Source: Hofstenia miamia (Eukaryota > Xenacoelomorpha > Acoela). From it: a DNA stretch of 64,000 bases. Below, piece by piece: positions 55,623-64,000 of this stretch. Positions within the stretch are counted from its first letter, which is position 1; the number at the start of each line of letters is the position of its first letter. Location of the stretch: positions 1,264,834 to 1,328,833 of the forward strand of contig SCFE01000058.1 in the NCBI GenBank assembly GCA_004352715.1, given 5' to 3'. A model generated the notes under the pieces. It searched no databases. It saw only the letters and a list, made by a program, of their open reading frames with translations, and was not told where the DNA came from. A program made the position numbers and the translations under genes.

Positions 55623-55900
55623 AAACACTGCACTTCATGGAAATAATGCAAAGGTCTTATCTCGCTTAGTTTGTCTTCTGGCAAATGCATCGAATCTTTG
55701 CAAATTGAAGGCGTTCGTTGGAAAATGTTTGCTGCATAAACGGCTTTATTTAATTGGCGAAAAACTTTGCTTTATTTCCTTTAGCATTTCGATATTTTTT
55801 AAAAGAAATTAGCTGATGTATGTGAAACTATTATCGTATTAACTAGGCACACCACTAATTAACCAGTTGCAGAAAGAACTAACAGTGTCTATTATAATCA
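55610..55900 (-). pseudogene. P-like element copy 2, 5' (THAP) part
   Basis: Homologous to 20160-20450. The minus frame contains KVFRQLNKAVYAANIF (copy 1: RVIFRQLNTVVCAVNIL) and the flank TTAACCAGTTGCAGAAAGAAC. Frameshifts and stops are present, and the initiating CxxxxC half is not clear. Confidence 0.5.
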
Positions 55901-55946
55901 AGCAAAAACAATTATAAATAGGGCAGATGAGAAGTCTGGGTTTCAC

Positions 55947-57010
55947 TTGGATGGATTTAATAGAAACATTAATTTCACTTCCAGTTCAGATGTTTTATAT
56001 CTCGGATTCCCCGGATATCACATTGAAAAGTATTATAAATTTCAGGCTGGTGTTCTTACATATCATTTTTTATTACTAGCAGAACTTCCATGTATAGTGA
56101 GGATAGAAGTCACAAGTCCATTTCAAATAATCTATTATAAGACAAAAAAACTAAACTGTTTAATCAATGATATATATTTTGAAGCATTTGGGGAAATTAT
56201 ACGGCATAATATTCATAAAGTGTCTGCGTTATTTTGCCAGACAGTGAAGAATTGCATTGACAGAGCATGTCCAATCATTAATGTTAAAATGACGAATAAA
56301 GAATCGATTTTCATGACTTTTCAAATTAAACATTGAGGAAAAACTGAAAAGATGATTACATACATAAACTTGCTACCAATAAAATATAAAATCAAGTAAA
56401 AATTAGAATTATTTGTAAAACTGACGATGACTTTGTAAGTCAAAATATATATGAATATTTTTGTTAAAATTATTAAAAATCCTTAAATAGTCAAAAAGCA
56501 ATTTTATGGAGCTAAATGTTTGAAGGAATTAATTATGAAATTAAAAGAAATATTTCAAGGAAAAATTGTGGGTTTCTGTAAATACATTTTTGGAATGCAA
56601 TACATTATCAAACATGAATAATGAATTTCGTGCTAATGACATCAACAAAATGTTTTGAACTACAAAGAACCGAGAACTCCCAGGGCAGATACTGAAAATA
56701 TCCCCTCACTAACAATGCATCAAGTATATCATACATCGAAAGCCATCAAAATAATATTAACAGGATACGATGGAATCCTATATTAATTCATTAAAAAAGT
56801 TTCGCATTTATTTACTACAATAATTCATGATATTAGCTAAGAACCATGCATTTCCCGAAAATTTGGAAAACAGCGAAAATAATATTATTTCTAAAATCAC
56901 AACCGCCTAAAATGCATAATTTATGACAAGTTAGCATCACTTCAATATTGTTAAAAACTTGTATTTAATATTCACATCAAAGTTATCCACAAAAGTCATT
57001 TACAGTTTGC
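55947..57010 (+). pseudogene. LINE endonuclease-RT linker and RT fragment
   Basis: The ORF at 55947-56336 ends VKNCIDRACPIINVKMTNKE and FMTFQIK, the pattern of the linker between endonuclease and RT in CR1-type LINEs (D.a.P...v......p.W.t..IK). Beyond it, frames read TGYDGILY and SRKFGKQRK-like or FPKIWKTAKIILFLKSQPPK, the first RT motifs. Stops and frameshifts throughout. It runs into sequence repeated from 53509. Confidence 0.5.
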
Positions 57011-57711
57011 TACAAATTATTTGTACACCAGATTTTTTTGATGTTTTTCAATTTCATTTAAATAATAGCAGTAGTATATTGTAATAACTTCATGTCGTTT
57101 GGGTCTAGTTATTGCAAAGGTTATGTGAAATTTTCATGTTACACACCTATGTGTGAAATGGCAGCCTTTGAGAAAAAATACTTGGGACAATAAGAATTAC
57201 AGCAAACAAAATAGCAAAACTGCATTAAAAGCATCAGCAAATGTAATACGTTTTTATGGGTTAAAAATTAGTCTTTTAAACCTGGGCATTCTTCTTTGTA
57301 TTACCTTTCTTATACAATGTCAGCATATCATTGATCATGGTATAGTAAACCACATTTATTGATATTATTGATCAATTGCTGCTTTGTTTCTCCCGTTTGT
57401 GCAGCAAGATGCCTCTTAATCCTGCTACAGTTATTCTCCAAGCAGTTCAGATCGAATTAATTACATTAGTCATTCCAAAATAGGCACCTCTTTAAATGCC
57501 AGCAGATATTCCTTAGCGACTTTAGATGAGTGGTGTGGCGCACTATAAAGCATGAAAATGGATTTCTCATTAGCAGGAAATCATTTCTGAAGTTGTGAAA
57601 TACCACTATCAGAATCTGTCATTAATTATAATTATTAGTTTAGTAGTCCTTAGGGCAGTCTACTGTATTGTAAACTTAAAATAGAGTTTATTATTATTTC
57701 ATTTCTTCTCA

Positions 57712-59152
57712 CAGCTTCATGCTGGTATCCCTCTCAGCTCGGGGAACACACTAGTTCCCAGGGAGTCTGAGAGCATTTCTCNNNNNNNNNNNNNNNNNNN
57801 NNNNNNNNNNNNNNNNNNNNNNNNNNNNNNNNNNNNNNNNNNNNNNNNNNNNNNNNNNNNNNNNNNNNNNNNNNNNNNNNNNNNNNNNNNNNNNNNNNNN
57901 NNNNNNNNNNNNNNNNNNNNNNNNNNNNNNNNNNNNNNNNNNNNNNNNNNNNNNNNNNNNNNNNNNNNNNNNNNNNNNNNNNNNNNNNNNNNNNNNNNNN
58001 NNNNNNNNNNNNNNNNNNNNNNNNNNNNNNNNNNNNNNNGCCTATATCTTGTTTGTCTCTCTAATTCCATCCTACTCTGGTATGGTGTCTTTCCTTCACT
58101 CTCAGTTCTTATCTTCCTTAACTCCTTAGTGACCTCCAGTAGTGACCCTCTAGGTTGTGCTTATATGTATTCCTTTAGCCCTAGTGTTTCTGCTTCTACA
58201 GTTTCCTCCACACTTAGCAGTCATTTCCCTCCTTTATGCCTTGCCATGTACAACCTATCTACATCTCCATTTAAGTTGAAAGCTCTTTCTGCTGCAAGTA
58301 TCTTCCTTGTCTCCGTCTAGCTCCCTAAGTTAATTCTTGCTCCACCTAACTATTCCTGCCGAATATTTCAACACTGGTATCGCCCATGTATTAATTGCTT
58401 TTATACTATTTTGCCCATTCAATGCTGACTTCTGTAGTACCTTCCTTACTCTCTTCTTGTATTTTTTCTTGGCCTCATCTTCATTTCCTCTTGATGTGTT
58501 CTGTCTCTCTCTATTACTCCTAAGTACTTGTACCCCTCTTTGACTTCCATAATCTTATCCCCGCTGCTCGTCCTTAAACCATCCCCATCCATACACTTAC
58601 TTCTAGTCACTGTTTCCTAATCCAAATTCTAACCCTGAATCTCTGCTTGGATTCTCCAATGTCTTCACTTGCTTCTGCAACATCTTCCTTGAACTAGCAT
58701 ACATCTTCAGGTCGTCCATGTACCATAGGTGACTCACTGCTCTACCATTCTTCTCCAACTTATACCCTATACCTGTTTCCTTTAACTTTTTTTTGATCGG
58801 GATTAAGCTAACTACAAATAGTAGTGGCGCTAAGCTGTCTCCCTGAAATATGCCTCGCCTAAACCTCAACCTGTGCCCATCTATCTCAGTCTGCCACTTT
58901 TCTATCTCCCTCTAAAAACTCAACCCATTTCCGGAAAACTCCATTCGTTTCTAGCGTCCTCAATACCCACTTAAGTGATATACTGTCATATGCCTTCCTG
59001 TAGTCTATCCATCCCATTGCTAAGTTTGTCTTCCTTCTTCTACAATTCTCCACTACTGCCTGGTCTATTAACAACTGACCTTTACATCCTCTCGGCTTTG
59101 TGCTACATCCCTTCTGCTCCTCTGGCATCAACCTGTTCTTTTCTAAGTAACA
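57712..59152 (-). pseudogene. RLE-type LINE copy 3
   Basis: Same family as 37383-39560. The minus strand gives [53 protein letters not shown] and HLWYMDDLKMYASS, then a region with YKYLG-like decay, a 258-N gap (57782-58039), and the 3' end CTCAGCTCGGGG...CTTCTCACAGC before a TTA-rich tail. Frameshifts at about 58885 and elsewhere. A further copy of its 3' end at 54437-54543 is an assembly repeat. Confidence 0.75.
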
Positions 59153-59290
59153 TGCCAGCCAAAACTCCCGAAATTCCATTTTTTAAATATCTAGGGGTCA
59201 CATTTGACTCATAATTGCTATCTAAAAAACATGTTAACTCATTACAAAAGAAAATTGATATTGGTATAAAAACTATAACGATGTTTTAAC
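59153..59290 (+). pseudogene. small LINE RT fragment
   Basis: The plus strand reads [16 protein letters not shown], then, after a stop, LLSKKHVNSLQKKIDIGIKT. This is the KYLGV..D..L....H......KI segment of a non-LTR RT, in opposite orientation to the LINE it abuts. Confidence 0.5.
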
Positions 59291-59995
59291 CCTAAACAGC
59301 CTGGGGATTTTTAAAAAATTTTCATAATCCTATAAAAAAATTTTAAATGCTTATAACTCAAAGCTATCAATGGTGTGCTCAATCTGAAAGCTCCCCATGA
59401 TAGAGGAGAGTCTTCTTCAGCCCCGTGACCTCTAACTTTGCACATGGCACGCCTCAATGGGTTTGGAATACCTTCGCACATATCAAGAAACTGTCAAAGT
59501 TCGTTGTTGCCTCCAGGGGCTCAAAACCATCTAAATACATTAACACTAGGTATGGAGAGAATTTAAATATTTGTTCAAAAATTCGAAAATTTCTAAGAAA
59601 ACTTGTTAATCTATTCAACAATCTCTGCCACAGCAATAAGCTTTAATAGATTTTCAACATTGCATTAATGTATGCTCCCCAATAGACCTACCAATGCCCC
59701 AAGATTTTCAAATTTAGAAATTGGCTCGGAGAAAATTCTACATGTGGAAAATCGGCTTGTCCTTTAAAACGGACGCTAGGCAGTTTTAGGTTAAACCGAC
59801 TATCTGAAAATGCTATTATACCATTTCTATATTCTTTGGTAATTTTTGCCATTTTAATTATAGTAGGATTATATTTTTAAACATACGTGAAGCACTAATT
59901 AAAAAACTTGTAATTCAATATAAATGGGTCATTAATGTTTGTATAAGAAATTCTAGTGATTTACGCATTGTAGTGCTGCTCTTTTTCAAAGAAAA
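59287..59995 (-). repeat. dispersed repeat family D, copy 2
   Basis: Reverse-complement relative of 12763-13478. Matching landmarks are CTCTGCCACAGCAATAAGCT, AAAACGGACGCTA and the ATGGGTCATTAATGTTTGTA block. The region near 59430 has a short insertion or deletion relative to copy 1, where copy 1 has its hairpin. Confidence 0.8.
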
Positions 59996-60004
59996 TGTTT
60001 CTTC

Positions 60005-60097
60005 GATTTTGGGGCAATTTGCATTTTATCGCACATATATTTGATTGAAATGCATGGAATATATGGGCGAATAAAATTTAAATTGCCCCAAAATCTA
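60005..60097. repeat. imperfect inverted repeat
   Basis: GATTTTGGGGCAATTTGCAT...ATATA (60005-60041) pairs with the inverse at about 60059-60097 (ATTGCCCCAAAATC), about 85% matched over about 35 bp with an 18-nt spacer. Confidence 0.7.
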
Positions 60098-60578
60098 GCA
60101 AAGATTAAAAAAAATGCAATGCGTATTGCTTCACAATGCAGAAAGATTTCGTGACAGAATAAAAATGCATCCCAATTTAGAGCAATAGCTAAAAATGTTT
60201 TTTATGCAATGTATTAAGATAGCACGCGAAATCAATTTTCGTACGCCATTGCACGACAGAAATATTTCGTAGCAAGAAATATTTCGTGTAATGGGTCGAA
60301 TTCTACTTGAAATTTTATTTGTTGAGCAAAGGATTTGTTTGTGGGCAATTGACAGATCATGTGAAAGTAAGTGAAATAGGAGCCTACTGTAGTAATAAAA
60401 TATGGTCTGCCTCCAACACTAACATGCGTCGTCAGTAGAACTCTACTGCTTCTTTAGTCAGTTTATTTTCCCATTGTAATTATAATTCAATAAATATATC
60501 TAACTGTATTTTCCGTATAACTACTGTTTCTACGTATGTTATCTGAAGGTATGCAAATCTACAATGAACCTGTGCAGT

Positions 60579-61573
60579 CAGTACCGGCTTTAAGGGGGGG
60601 GCAAGGATGGACCCCTTGCTTTTGGGGACCCCGCTCTAAACAATTAACAAAGAACACTTATTAGTAAATTTAAGAAGAAAAGAATTAAATCTTCCACAAT
60701 ATGAATTCAACAATTATATTGCTATTTGCATTTGAACATTAGGTTGCATACATTTATGCACTATGATTTACCACAAATAAGTCTCTTTTCGATTTTAACG
60801 TTATAATTAAAAAATATTTGTGATCCACCATATAGAGAGAATAATTAATTGGTTTGTAACTGCTATCAATTGAGAGTGATATAGCATGAAATTTAATAGA
60901 ATATTTTAGTAAAAAAAGCAAGGAAAATATTTATATAAATATGTCCTAAATAACAAATATGTTTTAATTCAATTAGTTTCCAAAATACAAAGAAAATTTC
61001 TTGATAAATATAACCTTCGAAAAATACAATATGGCTATTTGCTCTATCTATTCATATATCTTTTCTTTTTATGAATAACACATTTTTGCAGTTGCTTCAA
61101 TATATAGAACTTTATTAAGCACATACTAAGATACTTTAAAGTTTAATATTGCTCTCTAAACCTTTATTTTTTTAAAGTTGCTTAAGGTTTTATTAAGATA
61201 CTAAATGATGTCTAAAAACTATAAATCTCTTTAAAATGCTTTATATGTTTGTAATATCCTCAGATTGCAATGTATAAACTTCCTGAAATTCCTTTTTTGA
61301 TTTAGAACTGATATCTTCAAGTGTTGGGATGAAATTATATACAATTATATATAATTATATTATCGAGCAAAAATGATATAATTATATATATTTTGCAAGC
61401 TATATAATTTCCCAACAAATAGCATATGTAAGTAGATATATGCAGTTTTGCAAAAACTAAATAAGGAGGCGAAACCAAAATAATTATAACAGGAACGTTG
61501 TTATCATTAATTTTTCAGTTTACTTATTGGTCATATTTTGCCCTGGGCCCCGCGTGCGCTACGGCCGGCCCTG
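60579..61573. mobile_element. non-autonomous hAT element, duplication TGTGCAGT
   Basis: 995 bp. The left end is CAGTACCGGCTTTAAGG and the right end is the inverse of CAGGGCCGGCCGTAGC. TGTGCAGT flanks both sides exactly (60571-60578, 61574-61581). GC-rich ends and an AT-rich core; no transposase. Confidence 0.9.
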
Positions 61574-62064
61574 TGTGCAGTAATATACTACTTGCACTTA
61601 TCAGTTACTATTTTATTTTCTTTATGCTCTTCAATGCTATTTATTAAAAATATTTTTATCAACAGCTAGTGGCCTGGAATGAAATTATAATCAAATATTC
61701 TGGAAGAGTGTAGTCTTGTAAAGGGATTTCAAAGGATCATGAATTAAGGTTATGTGATTTCTTTGAGTATCCTCATTTGAAAATTATGGCTACATACATC
61801 AGTAGTTTTTACAAGTATTACGCATAGCTAAAATGACAGCGGCATTAAAAGCATGAATTCTAGTAAAAATATATTTAAATTGCTGTGAGAGTGTCGCAGG
61901 CGTATTAAACAATGCATTGAAATATAAATTCAGTTAATGATTTCCAAATGAAGTTATGGATCAAACCATTAGAGATCAAGAAGCAGTGGTTACTCATCTG
62001 CACACTATAATACTGATTAAATACTGATGGTTAATATCTTCATATGTTCTTTTAATGTGTTAGA

Positions 62065-63085
62065 CTAAAAATCTTTTACAAAATGTCTTGAGAAAATAAA
62101 TTTGTTTTTAAGCAATAGTCCAGCAACAAGTAATGCATGTGATTGTCCAATTATAATTAAACCCAATAACCCCCAGGTATAGCCAATATATTCACGAAAA
62201 ACACCAACGAATACCAGGTATCCAACCACCACACCAACTGTATTTGCTATTGAAAATAGAGGTGCAACAAGTGCACGAACAGAACGTAGACTGTAATTGT
62301 TAAATACTTCTGTGCAATACATATCTGCAACTGCATAAGTAAGTGAGCTAGCTGCACTTCTTGGTACATTTATGAAGAATATTATGAATACAATTGCTGG
62401 ATACTTTGCAATCCAAGTTGTTGTAGAAATTATATAAAGAGCAATCATTGTCGAGGAATACTGAAATATGCATAATGTAATTACCTGAAATGCAAATCCT
62501 TTCATGAAAAGAGCTGACGCACACAAACTTGAGGGAACGAGAACCGAACCTGCAACAATATAAGTAATTTCAACTTCACGTTCGGAACTATTCCAAGTGC
62601 TTTTCATTGTATCAGCAAGCGTTCCTTCAACATATGCAATGTTCGCATTCAAAATAAGTGGAATTCCAAGAAGTATGTAAAATCCAGGTGAAGACATCAT
62701 CTTAATCCAAAGCTTAGGAGTGGGGTTACCACTTGTTATACATTTTTCGGATTTTGAAGCTTCATTGCTTTCCTGTTTTGGAAGAAATTGCCGAAAAATG
62801 CAAAGGAAAGCAATTAGAATTGCTTCCATGGCGAAAACCAAAATAAATACAAACTTATAAGATACCATTGATTCCAATTTCAGTCCGAAAAAGGGCCCAA
62901 TTGAAAGTCCAACATAAAAAAAAGAAAACACAAGAGTTACTGATTTTGTTCCTAGTGTTCCCAATAGTTGAATAGTAAGTGGATAGTACGTACAAGAACA
63001 TACACCCAAAGCACATCCTGTTAAAAATCTACTGAAGCAACTCAAGAACTTGTAAGCCAAGTCGTTATGCACATAATCAGTTAGT
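62065..63085 (-). CDS. SLC18B1-like MFS transporter, paralogue C (exon 2)
   Basis: Minus-strand reading homologous along its whole length to exon 2 of copies A and B: LTDYVHNDLAYKFLSCFSRF (copy B: LSDFL...INRF), then YVEGTLADTMKSTWNSSE (B: FIDGTLADVMKTVWNLTE), VLVPSSLCASALFMKGFA and a matching end KFIFSRHFVKDF. The 5' end has an AG acceptor (complement of 63086-63087) at the same intron position and phase as A and B. It encodes about 340 aa, with TM segments 3/4 through 12. Exon 1 should lie beyond 63087 on this strand, but nothing like IIGPIFPLHA is seen before the window edge. The gene either has a longer intron running past 64000 or has lost exon 1. Otherwise open with no internal stops. 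Confidence 0.8.
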
Positions 63086-63087
63086 CT

Positions 63088-64000
63088 AAATGCATTGCAT
63101 AAATATTAACCTAGTATTATATATGCATTATGCACATCTTGGTTATGTAATACAATCGAATTTGGATAACTACTTATTTTCATTATAATATTTACAAAAA
63201 CTAAGTCTCTAGAAGTATTTTTCTAATTGAAGGCAATACACAAAATATCAGCTAAAATACATTGAAGAACAAATTCTTTTATAAAACTCAAATTTAAGAA
63301 AAATATGATGAAAAACTCGTTTACTAATTTTTTGTATTGACTTATGGAATGAATTTTAAGACAAAAATTAATTAAACTATTTAAAATAAATGTAAAAATG
63401 TATTTGAAACCAAGAAAAATCAACTAATTAAATTACCAAAGAACTCAATCAATTCCAACAACCAAGCTTATACATTGAAACAGAAAAATCAATTTTTTAA
63501 AATATTAAGAAGTGCTTAACACTTTATTTGTATAGTGATTTTATATACAGAGGATTTTAAAAAATATATTATTATTATTATTATTATTATTACTATTATT
63601 AAAAGTTTGACTCATTATGCATCTCTAACGTTATGTTGCATAGAACTTGCCAGTGTGCATTTTACAAATACGAAATATTTTTTAAAAACTCTTGTGTTTT
63701 TAGGATTTACTAAATATATACATATTTCAATCAAGTCTAAGGCAGGTTGTTGCTCCCAATACACGATACACAATAAAATACACAAGTATTTAACCTATAA
63801 TACTGTAAACATATATTTACTCGAAATTTTATAATACACGAAATGCTTGTAAAACTAAATTGATTTATGTTCCTGTAAAACGGTTTTAAATACCTGCCTG
63901 CTCAGATACGTTGTACTCCTGTATTCAGTATTGGTCTCTGATCTTTGAAAAATTGGTAAGAAAATAGATTAAGCGCAGTGCTAGATTTATCCTACAATTT
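63088..64000. other. AT-rich flank of paralogue C
   Basis: Presumed intron or upstream region of the minus-strand transporter. A (ATT)n tract lies at about 63566-63600. No ORF is convincing. Confidence 0.5.

Larger units (their letters stand above)
52440..57700. other. scrambled multi-contig patch
   Basis: Single Ns at 53508, 53983, 54164, 54544, 55038, 55195 and 55589 separate pieces that repeat one another: 53984-54163 repeats about 52428-52607, 54545-55037 repeats about 52546-53037, 55196-55588 repeats about 52985-53377, and 57020-57700 repeats 53509-53982 and 54165-54520. The differences are a few SNPs and indels. The order of sequences here should not be trusted. The real content is probably KIF3A 3' flank, a P-like relic and a LINE. 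Confidence 0.85.

Overview
The window looks like AT-rich (roughly 30% GC) nuclear DNA of an invertebrate animal. The evidence is an intron-split kinesin-2 gene, GT-AG introns as short as 40-43 nt, transporters of metazoan type, and debris from many animal transposon classes (piggyBac, P/THAP, hAT, Tc1/mariner, CR1/L2-like LINEs and LINEs with a restriction-like endonuclease). An arthropod is plausible, but nothing in the window settles the phylum. The assembly is a draft: there are eight long N gaps, several next to (AT)n or homopolymer tracts. Single-N joins are also present, often with the same sequence repeated on both sides, which suggests unresolved overlaps or haplotypes rather than biology.

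Layout. At 1-6300 are LINE remnants and two near-identical copies of a two-exon major facilitator (SLC18B1-like) gene; the first copy runs into a 1-kb gap and the second is intact (438 aa). At 7161-10719 is a piggyBac element with a nearly complete but frameshifted transposase. At 10.7-14.9 kb is gene-free DNA with one copy of a dispersed repeat. At about 14.97-20.47 kb is a decayed P-element-like transposon on the minus strand (THAP exon to C-terminus), interrupted by a hAT element with a perfect 8-bp target duplication. At 22.1-33.2 kb is an 11-kb stretch almost devoid of CpG, which holds only decayed relics. At 33.2-42.9 kb are a SWIM-finger exon, several non-autonomous DNA transposons, and two RLE-type LINE copies lying head to head. 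At 43.0-52.0 kb is the one clearly functional housekeeping gene, KIF3A, with 14 exons plus a likely 15-nt micro-exon (about 697 aa). At 52.4-59.2 kb is a scrambled multi-contig patch of LINE and P-element relics. At 59.3-61.6 kb are the second copy of the dispersed repeat and another hAT element with an 8-bp target duplication. At 62.1-63.1 kb, on the minus strand, is exon 2 of a third, diverged paralogue of the transporter.

The host genes are therefore KIF3A (heterotrimeric kinesin-2 motor, ciliary transport) and a small family of SLC18B1-like transporters; everything else is mobile-element material or unassigned. I found no clear new multi-gene system. The most unusual signal is the CpG-free block, because it is long, its edges look sharp, and relics inside it (a tRNA-Arg-like sequence, a SWIM-finger relic) have lost the CpGs that their functional relatives have.
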